Below, one piece after another: positions 34,475 to 44,303 of a stretch of DNA of 64,000 nucleotides; the first letter of the stretch is position 1, and each line of letters begins with the position of its first letter. The position numbers and the translations under genes were made by a program. This DNA comes from Nesterenkonia muleiensis. GTDB lineage: Bacteria; Actinomycetota; Actinomycetes; Actinomycetales; Micrococcaceae. The stretch is taken from contig NZ_QWLD01000040.1 of NCBI RefSeq assembly GCF_003600155.1, positions 1 to 64,000 of the forward strand, given 5' to 3'. The notes beneath the pieces are model-generated. The model was not told the origin of the DNA, made no database searches, and was given only the letters and a program-made list of their open reading frames with translations.

Positions 34475-35991
34475 CAGAACAGCCCCTTGGGTGAGGCGGA
34501 GAGATCGACGACGCCCTCAGTAGCCTTCACATTGAGCCCCGTCAGCTCATCTGCGCTCAGCTCGGGAAGTCGCTGGACGGTGGCCAGGAACCGATCGGTC
34601 TCAGCATCGTCGACGATTCCGGCAGCCAGGGTGCGGAACTTGGTGATGTACTGCTCGCGGGCAAATGGCCGGGCGCCCAGCGGGTGGGCGTCTGCCACGG
34701 CGATCTCGTCGGTAATGGTGGTGCCGTCGGTCAGCCGGATCTCCACCGAGCCGCCGAAGGCCTTCTCCGAGATGTCCAAAGAGTGGTAGCGGCGGGTCCA
34801 CTCCGGATCCTCCTCCGTGGTGACCTTGTGCCACAGCTCCACAGTGTCGGGACGTCCGGCACGTTCGGGGGCGTAGGAGTCCACATGGTGCCAGGCACCG
34901 TCCTGCAGGGCCACGGTGAAGATATAGGGGATGGAGTGGTCCAGGGTCTCGCGGGAGGCGGTGGGATCGTATTTCTGCGGATCGTTGGCCCCGGAGCCGA
35001 TGACATAGTGGGTGTGATGGCTGGTGCGTATCAGCACCGACTCCACATTCGCCGGGTCGGTGACCTCAGGGCGCTCGTGGTGCAGCTTGCGGGCCAGGTC
35101 GATCCAGGCCTGGGCCTGGTACTCGGCTGAATGCTCCTTGGTGTAGGTGTCTAAGATGGCCCGCTTGGCCTCGCCGGGGGCGGGCAGCGGGACGGTGTAT
35201 TCGGCGTCCGGGCCGTCGAGCATCCAGGCGATCACCCCGTCTTCGCCCTCGTAGATCGGCACCGGGGAGGTCTGGCCGCGCAGGGCTCGGTCCACTGCCT
35301 CCACCGCCATCTTGGCGGCGAAGGCCGGGGCGTGGGCTTTCCAGGTGGAGATCTCACCCTTGCGGGACTGGCGGGTGGCTGTGGTGGTGTGCAGTCCCTG
35401 GCCCACTGCCTGGAAGATGGTCTCGGCGTCCAGGCCCAGCAGGGTGCCGATGCCGGCTGCCGCGGAGGGGCCCAGATGCGCCACATGGTCGATCTTGTGC
35501 TTATGCAGGCAGATCGCCTTGACCAGGTTCACTTGGATCTCGTAGCCGGTGGCGATCCCGCGGACCAGATCAGCTCCGGAGCGTCCGGTGTGCTGGGCCA
35601 CCGCCAGGATTGCGGGGATGTTGTCCCCGGGGTGGGAGTAGTCGGCGGCCAGGAAGGTGTCGTGGTAGTCCAGTTCGCGCACGGCCACTCCATTGGCCCA
35701 GGCCGCCCATTCAGGGGAGGACTTCTGATCAATGCCGAAGATGGAGGCCCCCGATCCGTTGGCCGAGACCGGGTGGTCCAGGGCCTGGGCGCGGGCGGAG
35801 ACGATCGGCGCGCGGGTCAGTGAGGCCACGGCGACTGAGGCATTGTCGATGATGCGGTTGATCACCATCTCGGTGACCTCGTCATCCACGGTTACCCGGT
35901 CCACTGCGACCTGGGCGATCTTATAGGCCAGCTGGTCCTCGCGGGACAGATTGTCCTTACTGGGGTGGACCCTGACGGTGTGCTCGATCAT
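34474..35991 (-). CDS. prpD: 2-methylcitrate dehydratase
   Basis: 505 aa MmgE/PrpD family enzyme. Conserved parts are [53 protein letters not shown] and [24 protein letters not shown] 35991 gives the usual N-terminus [14 protein letters not shown], with GAGAGGA about 12 nt upstream. It is the first gene of the catabolic operon, 16 nt downstream of the FCD regulator gene on the same strand, so regulator and operon are probably one transcript. Confidence 0.93.
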   Translation of the reverse strand: MIEHTVRVHPSKDNLSREDQLAYKIAQVAVDRVTVDDEVTEMVINRIIDNASVAVASLTRAPIVSARAQALDHPVSANGSGASIFGIDQKSSPEWAAWANGVAVRELDYHDTFLAADYSHPGDNIPAILAVAQHTGRSGADLVRGIATGYEIQVNLVKAICLHKHKIDHVAHLGPSAAAGIGTLLGLDAETIFQAVGQGLHTTTATRQSRKGEISTWKAHAPAFAAKMAVEAVDRALRGQTSPVPIYEGEDGVIAWMLDGPDAEYTVPLPAPGEAKRAILDTYTKEHSAEYQAQAWIDLARKLHHERPEVTDPANVESVLIRTSHHTHYVIGSGANDPQKYDPTASRETLDHSIPYIFTVALQDGAWHHVDSYAPERAGRPDTVELWHKVTTEEDPEWTRRYHSLDISEKAFGGSVEIRLTDGTTITDEIAVADAHPLGARPFAREQYITKFRTLAAGIVDDAETDRFLATVQRLPELSADELTGLNVKATEGVVDLSASPKGLF

Positions 35992-36007
35992 GGGTGGTGG
36001 TGTCCTC

Positions 36008-36649
36008 TCAGGTTGCAGGTACAGGCTGGGCCTGTCGTTGTTCAGAGATGTAGGCAAGGCTTCTGCGCAGATGAAGCGCGGTGGCGGCTTCGGCCATTTC
36101 GGGGTCCCCGGAGGCGATGCTCAAGCAGATGTCGCGGTGCTCGGCGGCGGATTCAGCCAGCCGATCCGGCTGGTCCTTGGCCAGGCGCCGGACGCGTGCC
36201 AGATGGACGCGCAGGTTCCCGAGCATCGTGCTCAGGTAGGGGTTGTCCAGTGCTGCGGCGATGGCTTCATCCATCCGGGCCGCCAGAAGATAGTGGTTCT
36301 CGGCCACGGGCGCGTACTGGGCGTCGTCGAATTCCTGGGCCAGTGCGCTGAAGGCCTCCGGCGCCCCGCGCTGGGCGGCGAGTCCGGCGGCCTGGGTCTC
36401 CAGCGGGATCCGGACCTCGAAGAGCCGGTCCACATCCTCCAAGGAGATGGGGCTGACCACGGTGCCGCGGCCAGGCTGCTGGATGGCGAGCCCTGCGGCG
36501 ATGAGCCGGGAGAAGGCTTCCCGGACTGGAGTGCGGGAGACTCCCAGCCTTTCTGACTGCTCCACCTCGCCCAGAACGGTGCCCGGGGCCAGCCGGCCCT
36601 CGAGAATCTCCTCCTGGAGCGCAGTGTAGGCAGTGTCACTTGCTCGCAT
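36008..36649 (-). CDS. GntR/FCD family transcriptional regulator of the propionate locus
   Basis: 213 aa. The GntR winged helix is in [44 protein letters not shown]; the FCD ligand-binding domain (about 90-205) has the metal-binding residues in [21 protein letters not shown] and [10 protein letters not shown]. It begins the prpDBC transcript and is divergent from prpE. ATG 36649 is chosen because an upstream extension would cross the operator. By context it senses a methylcitrate-cycle intermediate; this is inference. Confidence 0.87.
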   Translation of the reverse strand: MRASDTAYTALQEEILEGRLAPGTVLGEVEQSERLGVSRTPVREAFSRLIAAGLAIQQPGRGTVVSPISLEDVDRLFEVRIPLETQAAGLAAQRGAPEAFSALAQEFDDAQYAPVAENHYLLAARMDEAIAAALDNPYLSTMLGNLRVHLARVRRLAKDQPDRLAESAAEHRDICLSIASGDPEMAEAATALHLRRSLAYISEQRQAQPVPAT

Positions 36650-36656
36650 ACCCTCA

Positions 36657-36738
36657 GTGTATACACAGATGCCAGAAAAGGTACACAATTCGGCCAAATC
36701 TCGCCATATCAGTAACATGTCGCCATTCTGTGTATACA
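36657..36738. promoter_or_regulatory. Two GTGTATAC-type operators between the FCD regulator and prpE
   Basis: GTGTATACAC (36657-36666) is a perfect palindrome 8 nt from the regulator start. A second palindrome TGTATACA (36731-36738, within GTGTATACAT) lies about 72 nt upstream of prpE. A partial copy GGTACAC occurs at 36680. The spacing and the TATAC core fit FCD-type GntR operators. Two sites, one near each gene, suggest joint control of prpDBC and prpE. Confidence 0.6.
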
Positions 36739-36809
36739 TTGCTGAGAATCTTGGGTACACTTGCCGTGAGGAGCACCACAGTACTGCTGCTGCGCGAAGG
36801 AGCGAGCCA

Positions 36810-38729
36810 ATGTCCGTGAGACCTGCCTCCGGGGCCTACCGGGAAATCCATCACCTGTCCGTCAGCCAGCGGGAGAGGTTCTGGCTTGAAGCAGCGGCTG
36901 GCCTCGACTGGGACGAAGCTCCCAGCACTGCGGTGGACGAGTCCGCGGCACCGCTCTACCGCTGGTTCCCCGACGGGAAGCTCAACATCACCCACAACGC
37001 CCTGGACCGGCATGTGGACGCCGGCCACGGGGACCGCACCGCGCTGATCTACGACTCCGCAGTGACCCAGAACTCACGCAGCTACACCTACGCCGAGCTC
37101 CGTGACGAAGTGGCCAAAGCTGCTGGTGTTCTGGCAGAGCTCGGCATCACCGCCGGCGACCGCGTGCTGCTCTACCTGCCGATGATTCCGCAGGCCGTGA
37201 TCTCCATGCTGGCCTGTGCGCGTCTGGGCGCGGTGCACTCGGTGGTCTTCGGCGGGTTCGCCGCCAAGGAGATCGCTGCCAGGATCGACGACGCCACCCC
37301 GGATGCGGTCATCACCGCCACTGGGGGCATTGAGCCCTCCCGGCGCGTGGAATACTTGCCCAAGGTCGCCGAGGCGCTGGAGCGTGCCCAGCACCAGGTG
37401 CGCGAGGTCCTGGTCGTTCACCGGGACGGCTTCGAAGCCAGTGCGGAGCAGGCATCGGCTCAGAGTCCGGCCCGTTGGCGCGACTGGGAGTCAGCGCTGT
37501 CCCAGGCTGAGCCAGCCGGTCCGGTCAGTGTGGCAGCGACCCACCCGCTGTATGTCCTCTACACCTCCGGGACCACCGGTAAGCCCAAGGGCGTGGTGCG
37601 GGACCAGGGCGGCACAGCGGTGGCACTGAACTGGTCGATGCCGGCGATCTTCGACGTCGGCCCGGGGAAAACCATGTTGACCGCCTCCGACGTCGGCTGG
37701 GTGGTCGGGCATTCCTACATCGTCTACGCGCCGTTGCTGGCCGGAGCAACCAGTGTGCTCTACGAGGGCAAACCGGTGGGGACACCGGATGCCGGAGCGT
37801 TCTGGCGGATGGTGCAGCAGCACCGGATCAGCTCGCTGTTCACCGCACCGACCGCGCTGCGGGCCATCCGTAAGGCTGACCCCGAGGGCTCAAAAATGGG
37901 GGAGTACGACATCTCCAGCCTGAGGTATCTCTTCTCCGCGGGGGAGCGGTTGGACCCGGAGACCCAGCGATGGGCCGGCAAAGCCCTTGAGGTGCCGGTG
38001 ATCGACAACTGGTGGCAGACCGAGACCGGCTGGCCGATCGCGGCCAACCCGGTGGGCATCGAGCAGCTTCCGGTCAAAGTAGGCTCGGCCACGCTGCCGA
38101 TGGTCGGCTATGACGTCACCGTCCTCGACCCGCTGGGTGAGCCGCTGCCAGCCGGGCAGGAGGGCAATATCTGTATCAAGCTCCCACTGCCCCCGGGGAC
38201 CCTCTACTCGCTCTGGGGCGACGACGACCGCTACATCGACTCCTACCTGACCGCCTTCGAGGGCTTCTACACCACCGGGGACTCCGGTTACCTGGATGAG
38301 GACGGCTACATCTTTGTCATGGGCCGCACCGACGATGTCATCAACGTCTCCGGTCACCGGCTCTCCACCGGAGAGATCGAAGCCGCGGTGGCTGAGCACC
38401 CTGCGGTGGCCGAATGCGCGGTCATCGGCCTTGCCGACGAGCTGAAGGGACAGCGGCCGGCCGGATTCCTGGTGCTGAAGTCCGGAGCGCAGATCAGCGA
38501 AGACCAGCTGCGTCAGGAGCTGGTGGCCCATGTGCGCTCCACTATCGGTCCAGTGGCCGACTTCAAAGAGGTCGCTGTGGTCGAAGCCTTGCCGAAAACC
38601 CGCTCCGGGAAGATCCTGCGCAAGACCATGCGCCAGATCGCCGATGGCAAGGAGTACACCGTGCCCTCCACCATCGAGGACGCCTCGGTCATCGACGACC
38701 TGATCCCGGTGCTGCGCAGGAACTCATAG
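36810..38729 (+). CDS. prpE: Propionyl-CoA synthetase (PrpE / acetyl-CoA synthetase family)
   Basis: 639 aa. It activates propionate to propionyl-CoA. The ANL-family P-loop is LYTSGTTGKPKGVVRDQGG; the VRDQGGTAVALNWSM continuation is typical of PrpE. Further motifs: WWQTETGWPI, YTTGDSGYLDEDGYIFVMGR, INVSGHRLSTGEIE and the catalytic Lys in PKTRSGKILRK. ATG 36810 has GAAGGA 8 nt upstream. It is divergent from the FCD regulator and prpDBC, so the locus encodes the whole methylcitrate route except aconitase. Confidence 0.92.
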   Translation: MSVRPASGAYREIHHLSVSQRERFWLEAAAGLDWDEAPSTAVDESAAPLYRWFPDGKLNITHNALDRHVDAGHGDRTALIYDSAVTQNSRSYTYAELRDEVAKAAGVLAELGITAGDRVLLYLPMIPQAVISMLACARLGAVHSVVFGGFAAKEIAARIDDATPDAVITATGGIEPSRRVEYLPKVAEALERAQHQVREVLVVHRDGFEASAEQASAQSPARWRDWESALSQAEPAGPVSVAATHPLYVLYTSGTTGKPKGVVRDQGGTAVALNWSMPAIFDVGPGKTMLTASDVGWVVGHSYIVYAPLLAGATSVLYEGKPVGTPDAGAFWRMVQQHRISSLFTAPTALRAIRKADPEGSKMGEYDISSLRYLFSAGERLDPETQRWAGKALEVPVIDNWWQTETGWPIAANPVGIEQLPVKVGSATLPMVGYDVTVLDPLGEPLPAGQEGNICIKLPLPPGTLYSLWGDDDRYIDSYLTAFEGFYTTGDSGYLDEDGYIFVMGRTDDVINVSGHRLSTGEIEAAVAEHPAVAECAVIGLADELKGQRPAGFLVLKSGAQISEDQLRQELVAHVRSTIGPVADFKEVAVVEALPKTRSGKILRKTMRQIADGKEYTVPSTIEDASVIDDLIPVLRRNS

Positions 38730-38739
38730 GGGCAGCCGG

Positions 38740-38767
38740 TTGCTCGCTGTCGCTCAGGGGGTAATCT
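38740..38767 (+). promoter_or_regulatory. Promoter of the ParA-scpA-scpB operon
   Basis: TTGCTC (38740-38745) and TAATCT (38762-38767) with a 16-nt spacer form a SigA-type promoter just downstream of prpE and about 70 nt before the ParA-like gene start. Confidence 0.45.
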
Positions 38768-38839
38768 GTTCTGGAGAGTGAAGACCGCTGTGGCCCGTGA
38801 CCGGGTGCAGCCGCCGAGGACCAGACCGGAGGGCCGTAC

Positions 38840-39727
38840 GTGAACGCCGAGCAGCCGCGAACGCTTTTCACCATCCACGGTGAGGCGATCATCGGCCCCA
38901 CCGGCCGGCCTAAGCATGACTTCCCGGACCCGGCGCCCCTGCAGAGCCACGGGCCGGCCAGGGTGATCGCGGTGGTCAACCAGAAGGGCGGGGTCGGCAA
39001 GACCACCTCCGCGATCAACCTTGGCGCCGCGCTCGCCGAGTACGGTCGCAAAGTCCTGATGGTGGACTTCGACCCGCAGGGTGCGCTTTCGGCCGGTTTC
39101 GGCGCGAACCCGCATGACCTGGAGACCAGCGTCTACAACGTCCTCATGGAGAAGAGCGTGACCGTCGCAGACGCCCTGGTCTCCACCCATGTGCCCGGAG
39201 TGGATCTGCTGCCGGCCAATATCGACCTCTCCGCCGCCGAGGTCCAACTGGTCACCGAGGTAGGCCGTGAACAGGTGCTTGAGCGCGCGCTGCGCCCGGT
39301 CCGCAACGACTACGACGTGATCATCATCGACTGCCAGCCCTCCCTGGGTCTGCTGACCGTCAACGCGCTGACCGCAGCCCACGGGGTCATCATCCCGCTG
39401 GTGGCCGAGTTCTTCGCCCTGCGCGCAGTAGCTCTGCTCAAGGACACCATCGAGAAGGTCCAGGACCGGATCAACCCGGATCTGGAGATCGACGGGGTGC
39501 TGGTCACCATGGTCGATCTGCGCACCACCCACGCCAAAGAGGTGATCCAGCGAATCGTAGAGGCCTTCGGAGACAAGGTGTTCGAAACGGTCATCAAACG
39601 TTCGGTGAAGTTCCCCGACGCGACAGTGGCCGCCGAGCCGATCACCAACTACGCCGACAAGCACGACGGCGCCAAGGCCTACCGGCAGCTGGCCCGGGAG
39701 CTGATCGACCGCGGAGGCTCCCCCTGA
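38840..39727 (+). CDS. ParA/Soj-like chromosome partitioning ATPase (Rv1708-type)
   Basis: 295 aa. A ParA-type deviant Walker A, AVVNQKGGVGKTTSAINLG, lies near residues 45-63, with MVDFDPQGALSAG and IIIDCQPSLGLLTVNAL as the other nucleotide-binding motifs. The N-terminal 40 residues (IHGEAIIGPTGRPKHDFP) are typical of the copy encoded beside scpA rather than of the parAB copy near the origin. It probably cooperates with the ScpAB condensin loader. GTG 38840 has CCGGAGGG upstream. scpA starts 2 nt after the stop. Confidence 0.92.
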   Translation: MNAEQPRTLFTIHGEAIIGPTGRPKHDFPDPAPLQSHGPARVIAVVNQKGGVGKTTSAINLGAALAEYGRKVLMVDFDPQGALSAGFGANPHDLETSVYNVLMEKSVTVADALVSTHVPGVDLLPANIDLSAAEVQLVTEVGREQVLERALRPVRNDYDVIIIDCQPSLGLLTVNALTAAHGVIIPLVAEFFALRAVALLKDTIEKVQDRINPDLEIDGVLVTMVDLRTTHAKEVIQRIVEAFGDKVFETVIKRSVKFPDATVAAEPITNYADKHDGAKAYRQLARELIDRGGSP

Positions 39728-39729
39728 CC

Positions 39730-40656
39730 ATGGGCCGCTCCGAGCCCGCCCTGGAAGAGACTTCGTCGGTCCCGGAAGCCGACGCGGGTTCCGGCGTCGT
39801 CGTACTCGGCGGCGGCGAGGAGGTCCGCTCTGGGTTCACCGTCTCGCTTGAGGGATTCGACGGACCGTTCGACCTGTTGCTGGGGTTGATCACCAAGCGC
39901 AAGATGGATGTCACCAAAGTCGCTTTGGCCGAGGTCACCGATGAGTTCATCACCTACGTGCGCACCCTCGACGCCCAGCGCGCTCTGGAGGAATCCTCCA
40001 ACTTCGTGTTCGTGGCCGCCACCCTGCTGGACATGAAGCTGGTCCAGCTGCTGCCCGGCTCTGAGCTGGAGTCCCAGGAGGACATCTCCGCTCTGGAGGC
40101 CCGCGATCTGCTCTTCGCCCGGCTGCTGCAGTACAAGGCGTTCAAACAGATCGCCGAGCAGATGGGTGCCGCTGCCGCGGAGAACGCCGGCCGCTTCCCG
40201 CGCCGTCCCGGTGAACATCCGGATATGGCGGAGCTGCTGCCGGAATTGGTGTGGAACACCACTGCCGAGGACCTCAAGGCCATGGCCGAACGGGCGCTGC
40301 TGCGGCAGCAGAAGGAGCCCGACCATGTCGGTCTGGAGCACCTGCATGCCCATGCGGTCAATGTGCGCGAAGAGATGATGGCCATGACCGAGCAGCTGCG
40401 GGCTGCCGGCACCTGCGGCTTCCAGGAGTTGGTGGCGGATGCGGAGAACCGGCTGGTCGTCGTCGTGCGTTTCCTGGGCCTGCTGGAACTGTTCCGCGAC
40501 CGCGCGGTGGAGTTCGACCAGAAAGTCCCGCTGGGAGAGCTGACCATCACCTGGTCGGGGCACGATGGTGCCGAGGGCGCGCTGGACCGCGCTGCCGAGG
40601 AATGGGACACCGAGGGCGGCGATGCTGATGCCAGCTCAGGAGGGGACAACCAGTGA
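39730..40656 (+). CDS. scpA: Segregation and condensation protein A
   Basis: 308 aa kleisin subunit of the SMC-ScpAB condensin. Conserved parts: FTVSLEGFDGPFDLLLGLITKRKMDVTKVALAEVTDEFI, VFVAATLLDMKLVQLLPG and, at the C-terminus, FLGLLELFRDRAVEFDQKVPLGELTITW. The acidic, Gly/Ser-rich ends flank the domain. GTGA overlap with scpB shows coupling. Confidence 0.94.
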   Translation: MGRSEPALEETSSVPEADAGSGVVVLGGGEEVRSGFTVSLEGFDGPFDLLLGLITKRKMDVTKVALAEVTDEFITYVRTLDAQRALEESSNFVFVAATLLDMKLVQLLPGSELESQEDISALEARDLLFARLLQYKAFKQIAEQMGAAAAENAGRFPRRPGEHPDMAELLPELVWNTTAEDLKAMAERALLRQQKEPDHVGLEHLHAHAVNVREEMMAMTEQLRAAGTCGFQELVADAENRLVVVVRFLGLLELFRDRAVEFDQKVPLGELTITWSGHDGAEGALDRAAEEWDTEGGDADASSGGDNQ

Positions 40657-41309
40657 CCGAACAGCACACCGCCAACCCCGCTTTGGAGGAGGCTGACTCC
40701 AGTCACATGGTCTCCCACGAGGACTATCTGGCCGCCGTGGAGGCGGTGCTGATGGTCACCGAGGAGCCGGTAACCCCCGCTGAGCTCGCCACGGCGGTCA
40801 ACCTGCCCCAGCACCAGGTCCTCGCGCTGCTGGACGAACTGCGAGCCGAAGCCGACGGCGTTCCGGAGAACTGGCCGGGGGAGGAGCAGTTCCGCAGTGC
40901 CCAGCCAATCCGGCAGCGCGGCTACGAGCTGCGGGAGGTCGGCGGGGGCTGGCGTTACTACTCCAGGGCCCGGTATGCCGAGCAGGTCTCAGCGTTCGTC
41001 CTGGGCGGCCAGACCTCCAGGCTGTCCCCGGCAGCTTTGGAGACCCTGGCCGTGATCGCCTACCGGCAGCCGGTGGCCCGGTCCGCGGTCTCCGCCATCC
41101 GCGGGGTCAACGTGGACGGGGTGGTGCGCACCCTGGTCCAGCGGGGCCTGCTGGACACCGCCGGCACTGACCCGGTCACCGGGGCCACGCTGTATGTCAC
41201 CACTGCCCAGGTGCTGGAGCGGCTGGGCCTGGACAGCATCGAGGACCTGCCCAAGCTCTCACCCCACCTACCCGGCGTCGAGGACTTGGACGACGACGCT
41301 CAGCCCTGA
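40653..41309 (+). CDS. scpB: Segregation and condensation protein B
   Basis: 218 aa winged-helix partner of ScpA. Motifs: YLAAVEAVLMVTEEPVTPAELA, GWRYYSRARYAEQVSAFVLGGQTSRLSPAALETLAVIAYRQPVARS and IRGVNVDGVVRTLVQRGLLD. The GTG start overlaps the scpA stop by 4 nt. An acidic tail (VEDLDDDAQP) closes it. Confidence 0.94.
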   Translation: MTEQHTANPALEEADSSHMVSHEDYLAAVEAVLMVTEEPVTPAELATAVNLPQHQVLALLDELRAEADGVPENWPGEEQFRSAQPIRQRGYELREVGGGWRYYSRARYAEQVSAFVLGGQTSRLSPAALETLAVIAYRQPVARSAVSAIRGVNVDGVVRTLVQRGLLDTAGTDPVTGATLYVTTAQVLERLGLDSIEDLPKLSPHLPGVEDLDDDAQP

Positions 41310-41489
41310 GACACTGCCTCAACAGCATCTCCTCCCGCTCTGTCAGGGGGCATGCGTCGTAGGGCTTTCGACTCTTCGTAGGGCTATAGGTCCACGCACA
41401 ACCGAAAGCGCCACGAAAAGTGGCTGGAGCCGAGCAGAGCTCCGGCCGGGGGAAGAGCTCGCTGTGCGGGAGACTCACCCGGCAGGCGA

Positions 41490-41495
41490 TAGGAT
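41490..41495 (+). promoter_or_regulatory. -10 box TAGGAT of rluB, probable leaderless start
   Basis: TAGGAT lies 7 nt before ATG 41503, with no ribosome binding site between. The 193-nt gap after scpB therefore carries a separate promoter; it also has a 10-bp direct repeat TCGTAGGGCT at 41357 and 41376. Confidence 0.5.
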
Positions 41496-41502
41496 TGTAT
41501 GC

Positions 41503-42441
41503 ATGACTTTTTCGGGGAAGGGCGGCAGGAAGCAGCCGCCACCGCGGGCCACCCGGGCCGCTCGCACCCCCAGACCAGGCTCCGACGGCGGACCGTTCGC
41601 CGAGGCCAAGCCCGAACGGCTCATCTCTGCTGAACCCAGACCGGTCAAGATCCGCGCCGATGAGGCCGAGGCGAACTTCAAGGCGGTGCATCAGGAGGAC
41701 GGAGTCCGGCTGCAGAAGGTCCTGGCGCAGGCAGGAGTGGCCTCCCGCCGGGTCTGTGAGGATCTCATCGCCGAGGGCCGGGTCACGGTCGAGGGCAAGG
41801 TCATTGTTGAGCCCGGTCTCCGGGTGGATCCGGATGCGGTGGTCATCCATGTCGACGGTGTCCGTGTCACACTGAAGGTCGAGCACCGGTATGTGATGTT
41901 CAACAAGCCCGCCAAGGTGATGACCACCATGTCCGACCCTGAGGGCCGGCGCAGCATCGACGATTTCCTGGATGAGTCCATGCGCGCCGCCCGCTTAGTC
42001 CACGTGGGCCGCCTGGACTATGAGACCGAAGGGCTGCTGCTGCTGACCAACGACGGCGATCTGACCAATAAGCTCACCCACCCCCGTTATGAGGCGCCGA
42101 AGACCTATCTGGTGGAAGTCCAGGGGGAGCTGCCGGTCAAAACTGCTAAACGGCTGCAGTCCGGCATCGAGCTCGAGGACGGGCCGATCGCCGCCGACCG
42201 CTGCTGGGTGATGGGCTCCACCGGTTCCCGCACTATGGTCGAGGTGACCCTGCACTCTGGGCGCAATCGGATTGTGCGGCGCATGTTCGACCATGTCGGT
42301 TACCCGGTGACCCGCCTGGTGCGTACCGCCATCGGCAAGATCGTCATCGGCGACCAGCCCCAGGGCACCCTTCGTGACCTGGAGCTGCAGGAGATCGGCC
42401 ACCTCAAAGACCTCGCCAGCGCAGCGGCAGGAGGTCAGTGA
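41503..42441 (+). CDS. rluB: 23S rRNA pseudouridine synthase RluB-type
   Basis: 312 aa. The first 65 residues are basic, low-complexity and Pro/Arg-rich. The S4 domain follows (VRLQKVLAQAGVASRRVCEDLI), then the RsuA/RluB catalytic domain with LVHVGRLDYETEGLLLLTNDGDLTNKLTHP containing the catalytic Asp, and HSGRNRIVRRMFDHVGYPVTRLVR. It modifies a uridine in the 23S peptidyl transferase region. Start chosen from the -10 box 7 nt upstream; upstream in-frame codons lie within scpB. Confidence 0.93.
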   Translation: MTFSGKGGRKQPPPRATRAARTPRPGSDGGPFAEAKPERLISAEPRPVKIRADEAEANFKAVHQEDGVRLQKVLAQAGVASRRVCEDLIAEGRVTVEGKVIVEPGLRVDPDAVVIHVDGVRVTLKVEHRYVMFNKPAKVMTTMSDPEGRRSIDDFLDESMRAARLVHVGRLDYETEGLLLLTNDGDLTNKLTHPRYEAPKTYLVEVQGELPVKTAKRLQSGIELEDGPIAADRCWVMGSTGSRTMVEVTLHSGRNRIVRRMFDHVGYPVTRLVRTAIGKIVIGDQPQGTLRDLELQEIGHLKDLASAAAGGQ

Positions 42442-42444
42442 CCC

Positions 42445-43590
42445 ATGTTCGCCTCGAGAAAAGTGCCCATCCTGATCCGCGGCACCGGACTGCTCGGCGC
42501 CAGCATCGGACTGGGACTGAGCGCGGCCGGGCACCAGGTATGGCTCTCCGACCCCTCACCCACCGCAGAGCGGATCGCCGAGGACATCGGCGCCGGAGAA
42601 ATCTGGGGCCGGCAGGGTGGACAAGGTGAAGAGGACGGGCTGATCGTCGTCGTCGCCTCACCGCCTGAGGTCACCGCCCACGAGGTCGCTGAGGCGCTGC
42701 TGAATCACCAGGGTCTTGTGGTCGACATCGCCTCGGTCAAGGCCGAGATCATCCGCCAGCTGCTTCGGCGCGCCGAGGACGACGCCGACCCTCTGACCCG
42801 TGAGCACCTGAGACGCTATGTGGGCACCCACCCGATGGCCGGACGTGAGCAGTCCGGGCCGGTGGCCGCGCGCGGAGAGTTGTTCACCTCCATGCCGTGG
42901 GTGATCTGCCCGGCGGTGGACCCCGGCACCGGTGAGCAGATCACCGACGAGGGTTTCGTGGAGCTGGCCACCTGGCTTGCCCGCACCCTGGGCGCCAGTG
43001 TGCACCGGATGGACGCGGTCAAACATGACGAATCGGTCGCGCTGATCTCGCATCTGCCGCAGATCGCCGCCTCCCTGGTGGCCTCACGTCTGCAGGACGC
43101 TCCGGCCAATGCGCTGGTCCTGAGCGGCAACGGGCTGCGGGATGTCACCCGGATCGCCGCCTCTGATCCGAATCTATGGGTCCAGATCCTTTCGGCCAAC
43201 GCTTCACCGGTGGTGGAGATCCTCTACGGGCTGCGTGAGGACGTCGAACGGCTGATCGGCACCCTGGAGGACCCGGAAGCACGCGGTGGGCAGGCAGATA
43301 TCGCCCAGCTGATCGCTGAGGGCAACTCCGGGGTGGCGCGGGTGCCCGGCAAGCACGGCGCACCACCACAGTCCTTCGCGCCACTGACTGTTATCGTGGA
43401 CGACCGGCCGGGCCAGATCGCCGCGGTGCTGAATGACGTCGCCGAGGTCGGAGTCAACGTCGAAGACCTGCGCATGGAGCACTCGGCCGGCCACCAGGTG
43501 GGTATGGTGGAGCTGTCAGTGCTTCCCGGCCGCCGCGATGAGCTGGCCGAGGCGCTGACTGATATGGGATGGAAGGTAGTTCTTTCGTGA
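42445..43590 (+). CDS. tyrA: Prephenate dehydrogenase with C-terminal ACT domain
   Basis: 381 aa. It oxidises prephenate to 4-hydroxyphenylpyruvate in tyrosine synthesis. The N-terminal Rossmann fold begins IRGTGLLGASIGLGLSAAG, with Arg in place of the first Gly of the usual GxGxxG context. The catalytic region contains GTHPMAGREQSGP and HLPQIAASLVA. The ACT domain (about 310-375, PLTVIVDDRPGQIAAVLNDVAEVGVNVEDLR) would bind tyrosine for feedback control. It lies 3 nt after rluB and is followed by cmk with a 4-nt overlap. Confidence 0.9.
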   Translation: MFASRKVPILIRGTGLLGASIGLGLSAAGHQVWLSDPSPTAERIAEDIGAGEIWGRQGGQGEEDGLIVVVASPPEVTAHEVAEALLNHQGLVVDIASVKAEIIRQLLRRAEDDADPLTREHLRRYVGTHPMAGREQSGPVAARGELFTSMPWVICPAVDPGTGEQITDEGFVELATWLARTLGASVHRMDAVKHDESVALISHLPQIAASLVASRLQDAPANALVLSGNGLRDVTRIAASDPNLWVQILSANASPVVEILYGLREDVERLIGTLEDPEARGGQADIAQLIAEGNSGVARVPGKHGAPPQSFAPLTVIVDDRPGQIAAVLNDVAEVGVNVEDLRMEHSAGHQVGMVELSVLPGRRDELAEALTDMGWKVVLS

Positions 43591-44303
43591 GCACACACAC
43601 TGATGAGGCTCAGCCAGACGCTGAGCAGAGCCTGAGCCGGATGGTGATCGCTGTCGACGGGCCCTCAGGCTCCGGAAAGTCAAGCGTCTGCCGGGCCGCC
43701 GCCACCCAGCTGGGTGCCGCATATTTGGACACGGGTGCCATGTACCGTGCTGCCACCTGGTACTGCCTGGACCAGCAGGTGGACCTTGATGACGAGGATG
43801 CCGTGGCCGTAGCAGTGGAGGAGCTTCCGCTGAACATCTCCACCGATCCTCAGCATCAGGTGGTCACCGTGGGGCAGACCGACGTCACCGCCGGGATCCG
43901 GGAACCACATATCTCCGAGAAAGTCTCCGAGGTGGCCACCAACCGCAAAGCCCGGGCACTGCTCATCGCTGCCCAGCGCCGGATCATCGACAAAGAAGGC
44001 TTCATCGTGGCCGAGGGCCGGGACATCACCACCGTGGTGGCCCCCGATGCACAGGTCAGAGTGCTGCTGACCGCCACCGCGGAGGCCCGCCTGCGCCGCC
44101 GCGGCACTCAGCTGGGCGGCACCCAGAACCCTGAGGCGCTGAAGCGGCAGGTGCTTGAACGCGATAAGAAGGATTCGGCGGCGTCGAACTTCACCGAGGC
44201 CGCCGACGGCGTGGCAGTGCTGGACTCCTCCGACCTCAGCTTCGATGAGACCGTCGATTCGCTCATCGGACGGGTCCAGCTCACCCGGGAAGCCCGGGTC
44301 TGA
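43587..44303 (+). CDS. cmk: Cytidylate kinase
   Basis: 238 aa. The P-loop is [20 protein letters not shown], followed by [16 protein letters not shown], the inserted NMP-binding domain and [24 protein letters not shown]. It phosphorylates CMP and dCMP. GTG 43587 is preferred (GTGA overlap with the tyrA stop, GGAAGG 11 nt upstream); an in-frame ATG at 43569 is possible. The cmk-der pair is conserved in actinobacteria. Confidence 0.93.
   Translation: MSTHTDEAQPDAEQSLSRMVIAVDGPSGSGKSSVCRAAATQLGAAYLDTGAMYRAATWYCLDQQVDLDDEDAVAVAVEELPLNISTDPQHQVVTVGQTDVTAGIREPHISEKVSEVATNRKARALLIAAQRRIIDKEGFIVAEGRDITTVVAPDAQVRVLLTATAEARLRRRGTQLGGTQNPEALKRQVLERDKKDSAASNFTEAADGVAVLDSSDLSFDETVDSLIGRVQLTREARV

Noticed and set aside
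41310-41502. Small RNA or riboswitch between scpB and rluB
   Set aside because: Only a short direct repeat and a promoter box are visible; no stable stem-loop or known aptamer core.
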